Part shown: in pieces, positions 51,370 to 57,998 of the stretch
How positions within the stretch are numbered: the stretch's first letter is position 1
How the letters are laid out: each line of letters begins with the position of its first letter
Origin: Ga0077527 sp964433345
Lineage (GTDB): Bacteria > Pseudomonadota > Gammaproteobacteria > Burkholderiales > SG8-41
Length of the DNA stretch: 64,000 nt
Direction of reading: 5' to 3'
NCBI GenBank assembly: GCA_964433345.1
Contig: CAYSQJ010000005.1
Span: 62,001 to 126,000 of the forward strand
The notes under the pieces: model-generated
What the model saw: the letters and a program-made list of their open reading frames with translations, nothing else
Told to the model about the DNA's origin: nothing
The model's database searches: none
Program-made: the position numbers and the translations under genes

Positions 51370-52188
51370 TCAGGATGCGTAGCCGGGGCATTCCCGGTCG
51401 AGCTTGCGCATCAGCGCCGCCCACATCAGCTTGCCGCCGGCACCGCGGCCGCTCTCGCCGTAGATGAATCGGCCCTGGTCGATGGTGTGGTTGACGACTT
51501 CGTCGGGCAGGCGGTTCAGTTCGGCGCCGCCGGTCATCGCGGTGATCTGCATCTTGCAGGCACGCTCGAGGCGGTACATGCGGGCGAACATCTCGCCGAC
51601 GCTGCGGCCCACGGTCAGCGTGCCGTGGTTGCGCAGGATCAGCATGCTGCCGTCGCCGAGGTCACGCACCAGGCGCTCGCGCTCGTTGTGGTCTTCGGCC
51701 ACGCCTTCAAAATCGTGATAGCGGACCTGCGACAGCGCGGTCAGCGACATCTGGGTCAGCGGCAGCAAGCCCTGTTTCTGCGAGGCCACGGCGACGCCGT
51801 ACTGGGTGTGGCAATGCATCACCGCTTCGGCGTCGGGGCAGTTCATGTGCACCGCGCTGTGTATGGTGAAACCGGCGGAGTTGATTTCGTAGGGCGATTT
51901 CGACAGCTTGTTGCCCTCGATGTCGCACTTGATCAGGTCCGAAGCCGTGACTTCTTCGAACAGCAGGCCGTAGGGGTTGATCAGGAACTGGTCATGGCTG
52001 CCGGGCACGCGGCAGGAGATGTGGGTGCCCAGCATGTCGGTCCAGCCCATCATCGCCGTGAGGCGGTAAGCGGCGGCAAGTTCCACGCGTGCCTGCCACT
52101 CGGCGGCACTCACGCCACGGGCGGGGCGGGCGCTGCGTTTGCGGGAGGTTACGGCTTTGCGCTTTGCGGGGGCGGCACGTTTTTTCAT
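51370..52188 (-). CDS. Class II aldolase/adducin family protein
   Basis: A 272-residue member of the zinc-dependent class II aldolase family, which cleaves or forms C-C bonds in sugar phosphates or hydroxy-oxo acids. The zinc ligands are two His in AVMHCHTQYGVAVAS (about 123-137) and a third in LILRNHGTLTVG (about 186-197). An unusual 26-residue N-terminal tail, rich in Lys, Arg and Ala (KKRAAPAKRKAVTSRKRSARPARG), precedes the fold; such tails are H1-like and often bind nucleic acid or remain disordered. The ATG at 52188 is the only supported start. It is divergent from the PrpF gene. Confidence 0.85.
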   Translation of the reverse strand: MKKRAAPAKRKAVTSRKRSARPARGVSAAEWQARVELAAAYRLTAMMGWTDMLGTHISCRVPGSHDQFLINPYGLLFEEVTASDLIKCDIEGNKLSKSPYEINSAGFTIHSAVHMNCPDAEAVMHCHTQYGVAVASQKQGLLPLTQMSLTALSQVRYHDFEGVAEDHNERERLVRDLGDGSMLILRNHGTLTVGRSVGEMFARMYRLERACKMQITAMTGGAELNRLPDEVVNHTIDQGRFIYGESGRGAGGKLMWAALMRKLDRECPGYAS

Positions 52189-52393
52189 ATGGTGGATTCC
52201 TCTGGGTTGGTCAGGGCGGAGCGGGATTTTGCGCCGCCAGCTATGGGTTATTGCCGCTAGAATACCGCAATCCGGCGTGAAAGTTGAACCCGTAGCCCGC
52301 CAAATCGTGGTGAGATCCATATCATGAACGCCACCGCTGCGACCCAGGATCGCCGGCGCAACCGTTACCGATTCCGAAGACGAGGAGACAACG

Positions 52394-53587
52394 ATGAAGC
52401 AGCTCAAGATTCCCGCGGTGTTCATGCGCGGCGGCACCAGCAATGCCGTGGTGTTCAAGCAGCAGGACCTGCCGCAGGACCGCGCGCTGTGGGACGATAT
52501 TTTCCTGGCCGCGATCGGCAGCCCTGATCCCAACGGCCGCCAGCTCGACGGCATGGGCGGCGGCGTGTCCTCGCTGTCCAAGGTCTGCGTGGTCGGCCCG
52601 TCGACGCGGCCCGACGCCGACATCGACTACACCTTTGCCCAGGTGCAGGTGAAGGAGGCCAAGGTCGATTACGGCGCCAACTGCGGCAACATGTCCTCGG
52701 CGATGGGGCCTTTCGCGGTGGACGAGGGCCTGGTCAGGGTGTCGGGGCAGGAGGCGCTGGTGCGCATCCACAACACCAACACCAGGAAGATCATCCACGC
52801 GCTGTTCAGCATCGATGACGGCCTGGCGGCGGTCGACGGCGAGCTCGCGATACCCGGCGTTTCCGGCACCGGCTCGCCGGTGAAACTGGAATTCCGCGAT
52901 CCCGGCGGCGCCACCACCGGCAAGCTGCTGCCCACCGGCAATGCGGTCGACGTGCTCGATGTACCGGGTGTCGGCAAGCTGAGCGCCTCGCTGGTCGATG
53001 CCGCCAATGCAACGGTATGGATCAACGCGAAGGACATCGGCCTCAGCGGCACCGAACTGCCCGAACAGATCGATGCCGATGCGGCCGTGATGCAGAAGTT
53101 GTCGGCGATCCGCATCGCCGGTTCGGTGGCGATGGGCATCGCGGCGGACGCCGCGGAAGCCGCAAAAAAGAAATCGATACCGTTCATCGGCTTCGTGTCG
53201 CCGGCGCAGGACTCGAAGCTGCTGTCGGGTGAAACCATCTCGGCACAGGATGTCGACCTCACGGCGCGCGTCATTTCAAACGGTCAGACACACCGCGCGC
53301 TGCCGCTGACGGTGTCGCTGTGCATGGCGGTGGCGTCGCGCATCGAGGGCAGCGTGGTCAACGAAGTGCTGAGGAAGGGCGGCGATGTCGAGGCCCCGAT
53401 CCGCATCGGCATGCCATCGGGCATCCTTACCGTGGCGGCGACGGTGAAGCGCAGGGATGGCGGCTGGCACGCCGAGCAGGGCGCTTTCTACCGCACCCAG
53501 CGCCGCATGTTCGAGGGGCAGGTGCTGCTGCGTGCTTCGCGGGTTCCGGGCCTGGCCACTGCAGGCGGCACCCGGAAGACTGCATAA
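52394..53587 (+). CDS. PrpF-family isomerase
   Basis: A 397-residue protein of the PrpF family, which isomerises 2-methylaconitate, 4-oxalomesaconate and similar unsaturated acids with a cysteine pair. The N-terminal FMRGGTSNAVVF (about 10-21) and the active-site C97 in ANCGNMSSAMGPF are visible. A later GIAADAAEAA...IPFIGFVSPAQD matches the second half. It may act on a dicarboxylate or tricarboxylate intermediate together with the aldolase read divergently. GAGGAG lies upstream of the ATG. Its stop codon overlaps the AT-rich element. Confidence 0.9.
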   Translation: MKQLKIPAVFMRGGTSNAVVFKQQDLPQDRALWDDIFLAAIGSPDPNGRQLDGMGGGVSSLSKVCVVGPSTRPDADIDYTFAQVQVKEAKVDYGANCGNMSSAMGPFAVDEGLVRVSGQEALVRIHNTNTRKIIHALFSIDDGLAAVDGELAIPGVSGTGSPVKLEFRDPGGATTGKLLPTGNAVDVLDVPGVGKLSASLVDAANATVWINAKDIGLSGTELPEQIDADAAVMQKLSAIRIAGSVAMGIAADAAEAAKKKSIPFIGFVSPAQDSKLLSGETISAQDVDLTARVISNGQTHRALPLTVSLCMAVASRIEGSVVNEVLRKGGDVEAPIRIGMPSGILTVAATVKRRDGGWHAEQGAFYRTQRRMFEGQVLLRASRVPGLATAGGTRKTA

Positions 53588-53622
53588 AATCTGTTTATAA
53601 TCAAATACTTGTAAAAATACCC
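53584..53622 (+). repeat. AT-rich element, copy 7 (at the PrpF stop)
   Basis: It reads TTTATAATCAAATACTTGTA, then AAAATACC, close to copy 2 (TTTAAAATCAAATACTTATA). The PrpF stop TAA (53585-53587) lies at its left end. It fills the 45-nt gap to the convergent TerB-like gene. Confidence 0.8.
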
Positions 53623-53632
53623 GCAGGTAAGA

Positions 53633-54565
53633 TCAGCTTTTCTGCACGAGGCTGAGCAGGCTGCCCGCATCCAGCGTGCGCGCCTGCGCCTGCATCTCGG
53701 GCAGGTAACGTCCCTGCAGATTCTTCGCTTCGCCGAGCATGTCGTTGAAGGCGTCGCGCAGCATCTGCGCGTTCAGCGTGCGGCCGCCGGCGTAGTAGTG
53801 GCGTGCAACATGACCCAGCGCATAGGTGCTGGCGAAACTCATGCCGGAACTGACCGCCTGCTTGCCGAGGCCGCCGAGCAGGCCGCCACCGACGCTGCGC
53901 AGCAGTCCGCCGAGCAGCTTGCGTCCTGCCTGTTCCAGATACTGCGAGGTCAGGCCGACACCCGCAGTGGCGAGGAAATCCTTGATATGGCCGCGATCGA
54001 GTTCGTAGCCGTAGGATTTGCCGATGCGGTAGACCAGCTTCATCTGCAGCGGAATGATCGCCATCGTCGACAGCGATTCGGGCAGCAGTTCGATTGCGCC
54101 GTTGAGGATGGAGGCCTTCAGGATCGCGCTGTCCATTTCCTCTCGGGTCATCGTTGATGCTGCGGTGACTGCGACTGCCGGCGCCAAGGGCGCGCAGGCG
54201 ATGGTCTCCGCCTGCGTGCTGAAGTTGCCGGCCCGAGCCGCATCGAGACCCAGCGTGCTGCGCAGCGTTTCGAGGAATTCATGCTCCGCCGGCGATTGCG
54301 CGCCATCGGCATCGCAGACGCAGACCGCCATCTCGAAGGCAAGCTGTCGCGATTCCGGCGTGACCAGCATTGCAGCGACTTCGGACAGCGAGGCGCGTTT
54401 CAGCAGCACGTCCTGGACGAGCGCCGAAATGTTGATCGAGGCCTCGCCGGCGAGGGACTCTGCGATGTTCCTGACTTCAGCGCGTTCGCGCTCGTGCTTG
54501 CTGCCGTCGGCGAATGCCGCCATCAGGCACACCGTCAACACGGCCTTGCGTTCCTGCTCGTTCAT
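53633..54565 (-). CDS. TerB-like/DUF697-like protein
   Basis: A 310-residue protein. Residues 5-115 are helical with the TerB-like pattern (LTVCLMAAFADGSKHERERAEVRNIA and VCVCDADGAQSPAEHEFLETL), which binds metal through conserved Asp/Glu. Residues about 170-290 match the DUF697/YcjF-type region, with short glycine-rich amphipathic helices (GGLLRSVGGGLLGGLGKQAVSSG) likely touching the membrane. The function is unknown; such proteins are linked to stress and envelope functions. The start at 54565 (MNEQERKA) is used over a longer frame. Confidence 0.78.
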   Translation of the reverse strand: MNEQERKAVLTVCLMAAFADGSKHERERAEVRNIAESLAGEASINISALVQDVLLKRASLSEVAAMLVTPESRQLAFEMAVCVCDADGAQSPAEHEFLETLRSTLGLDAARAGNFSTQAETIACAPLAPAVAVTAASTMTREEMDSAILKASILNGAIELLPESLSTMAIIPLQMKLVYRIGKSYGYELDRGHIKDFLATAGVGLTSQYLEQAGRKLLGGLLRSVGGGLLGGLGKQAVSSGMSFASTYALGHVARHYYAGGRTLNAQMLRDAFNDMLGEAKNLQGRYLPEMQAQARTLDAGSLLSLVQKS

Positions 54566-54639
54566 CGGGGATTTTTCCTGTTTTGCGGACTGCGGATTGG
54601 GCAACTTGCGGCGCGACAAGTTCCGTGCCGCGCAATCGT

Positions 54640-55446
54640 TCAGCCCGGACGCGCGGCAGTGAGTCCGCCGTCGACGACGAGATGGGTCGCGGTGATGTAG
54701 CGCGCCTCGTCGGACACCAGGAACAGCGCCGCGTGCGCGGTGTCCCAGGCATCGCCCATGCGTCCTATCGGCACCGCGGCATGGCGTTTGGCGACGAGAT
54801 CCCGCGCGGCCTCGGGGCCGAGCTGTTTCATCAGCCGTTCCTCGACCAGCGGCGTGTGCATGGTGCCGACAATCACCAGATTGCAGCGGATGCCTTTCTT
54901 GACATAGGCGATCGCGGTCGAGCGGGTGAAGCCGAGCAGGCCGGACTTTGCCGTGCTGTAGGCGACATGCACGCGGCCGTCGACCTGGTGCGCGAAGCCC
55001 GCCACCGAGGAGATGTTGACGATCGCGCCGCTGCGCTGTTTTTCCATCACCGGCAGCACATGCTTGCAGCCGAGGAATGCGGTTTTGAGGTTGTGGTCAA
55101 GCTGGCGGTCCCAGGTTTCGACATCCATGCTCACCGGGTCGCCGGGCGCCGAGCCGCCGACGTTGTTGATCAGGATGTCGATGCGGCCGTGCTGCGCAAG
55201 GCAGGCATCGACCGCAGCCTTGACCGCATCGGAATCGGTCATGTTGCAGGGGTGTGCCGTGAAAGTGCCGCCTTCCTCTTCGATGATGCGGCGGGTTTCC
55301 TCGAGCGCCGCCGGATTGAGGTCGGTGCCGAAGACGCGGGCACCCTGCCGCGCGAGCAGCACCGCGGTGGCCTTGCCGTTGCCCCAGCCCGCGCCGATGC
55401 TGCCGGCGCCGCCGATGAATGCAATCTTCCCTTGCAGATCGAGCAT
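54640..55446 (-). CDS. Short-chain dehydrogenase/reductase
   Basis: A 268-residue classical SDR. The cofactor loop is GGAGSIGAGWGNGKA (12-26), a variant of TGxxxGxG with a longer turn. NNVGG is at 94-98, the catalytic Ser is near 146-147 (NISSVAG), and Y163/K167 are in AYSTAKSG. The C-terminal ITATHLVVDGGLTAARPG is typical of cyclohexanol or 3-oxoacyl-type dehydrogenases. The substrate is unknown. It is transcribed leftward, downstream of the hemP region. Confidence 0.92.
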   Translation of the reverse strand: MLDLQGKIAFIGGAGSIGAGWGNGKATAVLLARQGARVFGTDLNPAALEETRRIIEEEGGTFTAHPCNMTDSDAVKAAVDACLAQHGRIDILINNVGGSAPGDPVSMDVETWDRQLDHNLKTAFLGCKHVLPVMEKQRSGAIVNISSVAGFAHQVDGRVHVAYSTAKSGLLGFTRSTAIAYVKKGIRCNLVIVGTMHTPLVEERLMKQLGPEAARDLVAKRHAAVPIGRMGDAWDTAHAALFLVSDEARYITATHLVVDGGLTAARPG

Positions 55447-55530
55447 CTGGATTTCCCGTTTGGTTTGCGAGCTCCGATTATCCCGCGCAATGCGCTGCGA
55501 GCGAAACCGCAATCCAACAGGCGGGGCGCC

Positions 55531-55695
55531 TCAGGGCAGCAGCTGCCGCAGGACTTCGCCTGCGAGCCAGGACCAGCCGAGCGTGCCGTCAATCAGCGCG
55601 GAGAGCAGTCCGGCGGCAGTGAGCGCGGCGAGGGCACATGCGAAGCCGCCATCGACATCAGGTTTCGAACCGCGGTGACGGCAATGGTGCGGCAT
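55531..55695 (-). CDS. Small protein (54 aa) downstream of hemP
   Basis: A 54-codon frame (MPHHCRHRGSKPDVDGGF...) starting 5 nt after the hemP stop on the same strand. Residues about 20-40 are hydrophobic (CALAALTAAGLLSALIDGTLG) and the end is WSWLAGEVLRQLLP, so one membrane helix is likely. The start is close enough for coupling to hemP. Without homologs it stays tentative, but a hydrophobic small gene in a Fur-controlled unit is plausible. Confidence 0.5.
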   Translation of the reverse strand: MPHHCRHRGSKPDVDGGFACALAALTAAGLLSALIDGTLGWSWLAGEVLRQLLP

Positions 55696-55700
55696 TGGCG

Positions 55701-55904
55701 CTACTTGGTGAGGATCAGTCCGCCCTTGCTGGTGGCCCGCAGTGTGTAGAGTGCGCCGCGGTGCTCGATGCGCAGCAGGCCGTGCTCGCCCAGCAAATGC
55801 AGGCTGTTCACTTCAGGGGCCGGGTGTTCAGCGGCGGTGCTGGCGGGATCCGCGCTGCGGGGTGTCGGAGTGGATGCGGATTCGGCTTCGGCGGTCGTGT
55901 TCAT
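55701..55904 (-). CDS. hemP: HemP-family hemin uptake protein
   Basis: A 67-residue protein of the HemP family, small iron-regulated factors linked to hemin uptake. The last third carries the family pattern: VNSLHLLGEHGLLRIEHRG (about 32-50), then YTLRATSKGGLILTK (53-67). The ILTK end is the hallmark. The N-terminal 30 residues are Ala/Ser/Thr/Pro-rich and variable. A Fur box lies 24 nt upstream of the ATG at 55904. No hemin receptor gene is next to it here, so it may be an isolated iron-response gene. Confidence 0.88.
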   Translation of the reverse strand: MNTTAEAESASTPTPRSADPASTAAEHPAPEVNSLHLLGEHGLLRIEHRGALYTLRATSKGGLILTK

Positions 55905-55927
55905 GGGTCGGCATTGATGATCATAAA

Positions 55928-55942
55928 TGAGAATGATTATCA
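55928..55942 (-). promoter_or_regulatory. Fur box upstream of hemP
   Basis: On the minus strand the 15-mer reads TGATAATCATTCTCA, a near-perfect 7-1-7 inverted repeat (consensus TGATAATNATTATCA, one mismatch). It overlaps the region where the hemP promoter must be. Repression by Fur-Fe(II) is expected from the family; it is not shown here. Confidence 0.9.
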
Positions 55943-56035
55943 ATATATAGAAGTTGCCCAAGCCGGTCAACGGGTTAAGAGTGCTGGATTCCCGTGGATG
56001 TGACGACTCAGAAGCGTCGTCCCGGCAGGGCCAGG

Positions 56036-57220
56036 TCAGATGCGCAGGGGTTCCGCGCCGATGGCCGGGCGCAGCATTGTGGTGAGCGGCAGCACCAGGA
56101 AAATCGCGAAGCCCATCAGCGCAACCGCACCGCCGACGCCGATATGGTCGCCGGCAAGGCCATAGCCGAGCGGGGCCGCGATGCCGCAGACTGAACCCAG
56201 GGTGTAAATCAGGCCGAAGGCGCGCGGCAGGCGATCCTGTTCGACGAGATCGCCGGTCGTCGCATACAGCACCGACGAGGTCCCCTGCAGCACGATGCCG
56301 AGCAGCGGCAGCAGCAGGAAAGCCGCGATGCCCGGCAGCGCGACTGCGCCGAGTATGCCGGCGCCGGTGGCTACCTCGGTGATGATGATGGTGCGGATGA
56401 TGCCGACGCGTTCCGCGAGCAGCCCGCAGGCGAATTTGCCGGCCATGCCGCCGACCAGCACCAGCGGCACCGACAGCGCAGCCCAGCCGGTGGACAGTCC
56501 CTTGTCGATCATCAGGAAGGCGATCAGGGTGAGGAAGCCGACCCGCGTGCTGCTGTCGACGATTTCGATCAGGCACAGCGCCGTGAAGCCGCGACGGTTG
56601 CGGATGCCCCAGCCGCCGCGGCGCGCCGGTCGCGCGGCCGCTGCCGGCTGCGCCGTGGTGCTGCCGGAGATCCAGAAAAAAGCGGCTGCGGCCACCAGCA
56701 TGCCGGCGATGCCATAGAGCGTGACCGGTCCCTGCCAGGAGAAACCGGCCATCAGCAGCAGGCTCAGCAATCCGCCGAAGGCAAACTTGCCGACATCTCC
56801 GAACAGGTTGTAGGTGCCCAGTGCGGCACGGCGTCCGGCTTCGGGATAGGCATTGGAAATGATGGTCGAGCACAGCGGATGCTGGACCGCTGATCCCAGG
56901 CCGGCGAAAAACAGCGCGATCAGGATCATCCAGAAGCCGGAGACATGGCCGAGCGCGGCGAATCCCGCGCCGGCGAGAAAGGTGCCGGCGGCCAGCAGGT
57001 TGCGCTCGCCGATGCGCTCGGCCGCCAGCCCCGCGGGAATCTGGAATGCCGCCATCGCCGTGCGGTGTGCAGCGCGGATCATGCCCACCTGTGCCAGCGT
57101 CAGGCCGAAGCTCTGTGCCAGCAGGGGCAGCAGCACGTAAGTCAGGTCGGAGAGGCCGTCATGCAGCGTGTGTGCCGCGCAGCAGGCGGTCAGCGCGCGC
57201 CGGGGCTTTGCCGGCGTCAA
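56036..57220 (-). CDS. MFS transporter (fosmidomycin-resistance-like)
   Basis: A 394-residue major facilitator with about 12 helices. It opens LTACCAAHTLHDGLSDLTYVLLPLLAQSFGLT, typical of the Fsr-like drug-efflux branch, followed by GSAVQHPLCSTIISNAYPEAGRRAALGTYNLFGDVGKF, where HP and FGDVGKF are family marks. The TTG at 57220 is the likely start (GGAG 8 nt upstream). It has no close similarity to the tandem MFS paralogs. Divergent from the small membrane gene at 57298. Confidence 0.87.
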   Translation of the reverse strand: MTPAKPRRALTACCAAHTLHDGLSDLTYVLLPLLAQSFGLTLAQVGMIRAAHRTAMAAFQIPAGLAAERIGERNLLAAGTFLAGAGFAALGHVSGFWMILIALFFAGLGSAVQHPLCSTIISNAYPEAGRRAALGTYNLFGDVGKFAFGGLLSLLLMAGFSWQGPVTLYGIAGMLVAAAAFFWISGSTTAQPAAAARPARRGGWGIRNRRGFTALCLIEIVDSSTRVGFLTLIAFLMIDKGLSTGWAALSVPLVLVGGMAGKFACGLLAERVGIIRTIIITEVATGAGILGAVALPGIAAFLLLPLLGIVLQGTSSVLYATTGDLVEQDRLPRAFGLIYTLGSVCGIAAPLGYGLAGDHIGVGGAVALMGFAIFLVLPLTTMLRPAIGAEPLRI

Positions 57221-57297
57221 GGCCGCGACTCCGTCATGCGCATCGGCGCGCGGGCGCGGATGAAATAAAATCGGCGGCAGTCACGGGAATCGCTGAA

Positions 57298-57540
57298 ATG
57301 CTCATCGTCACCTACGTATTCTCCTTCTTATTCGCGCTGCTTGCCGTGGCGCTGCTGTTCACCTGGTGGCGGCAGCGCCACACGGGCGCGCTGCTGCTTG
57401 CTGCCACATATGCCACGGCAGCTGCGCTGGCGCTGATGTTCGAAGCCTGGTGGCCGCTGGTGATCGGCTTTCTGTCGGCCTGGGCACTGCGGCTGATGGG
57501 GCTGGATCCAGGGGCTGCCGCGCGGCGCGACAAACCCTGA
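57298..57540 (+). CDS. Small membrane protein (80 aa)
   Basis: An 80-residue protein with three hydrophobic segments: MLIVTYVFSFLFALLAVALLF (1-21), GALLLAATYATAAALALMF (about 30-48), and PLVIGFLSAWALRLMGL (about 53-69), ending in a basic tail (GAAARRDKP). I do not recognise a family. It is intact and has strong coding bias. It converges with the next gene with a 25-nt gap. Confidence 0.7.
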   Translation: MLIVTYVFSFLFALLAVALLFTWWRQRHTGALLLAATYATAAALALMFEAWWPLVIGFLSAWALRLMGLDPGAAARRDKP

Positions 57541-57565
57541 GATTGCAGGTGGAAAAAATCCCCGC

Positions 57566-57904
57566 TCAGACCATTGCCTTGCGGATGCGGTGCATCAGGC
57601 TGCGGCGGTGGTGGCGGATCACGCGTAGTTTCTCGTGGTCATGCGCTGCCAGTGCCGCGTCACGTTCCTTTTTCAGTTCCTTCAGCTTGGCCTTGAAACG
57701 CGCCTTGTCGATGCCGCGCGCCTCGTGGTGGATGTGCGGATCGATGTTCAGCGCCTTGCACAGCGCGGTGATCAGGTGGTCCTTGTTGAGCTGGGTGTAA
57801 CCCTGCAGCGCCTCGTGCTCGATGCCCTTGGCGATTTCGCGCAGCTCGACCACCGTCGAATGCTTCAGCTGGTCGAAACTCCAGGTCTTTGCCTCTTCAG
57901 CCAT
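57566..57904 (-). CDS. Rho_N-like small protein
   Basis: A 112-residue protein. Residues 15-55 (VVELREIAKGI, then LNKDHLITALCKAL) resemble the Rho N-terminal/SAP-like helix-turn-helix that binds nucleic acid. The second half is a charged helix (KARFKAKLKELKKERDAALAAHDHEKLRVIRHHRRSLMHR), strongly basic. The role is unknown; RNA or DNA binding is likely. It lies downstream of the oxoprolinase gene by 94 nt, read the same way, and may be co-transcribed. Confidence 0.75.
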   Translation of the reverse strand: MAEEAKTWSFDQLKHSTVVELREIAKGIEHEALQGYTQLNKDHLITALCKALNIDPHIHHEARGIDKARFKAKLKELKKERDAALAAHDHEKLRVIRHHRRSLMHRIRKAMV

Positions 57905-57998
57905 GGTCGACTCCTCCTTGCCGGTTGACGGGGAAATTCTAGCGCGAAAGGGCGGCGTGCAAGCGCGACGTCTGCCTGGGCGGTGGTCCGCCTGCGTT

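Noticed and set aside
55701..56873. A 390-codon frame continuing upstream of hemP
   Set aside because: Upstream of the hemP ATG it runs antiframe through the MFS gene and across the Fur box. Only the last 67 codons have HemP features.
57262..57275. A ninth AT-rich element (GAAATAAAATCGG)
   Set aside because: Only ten bases match the core and the flanking bases are GC-rich, so it could be chance.
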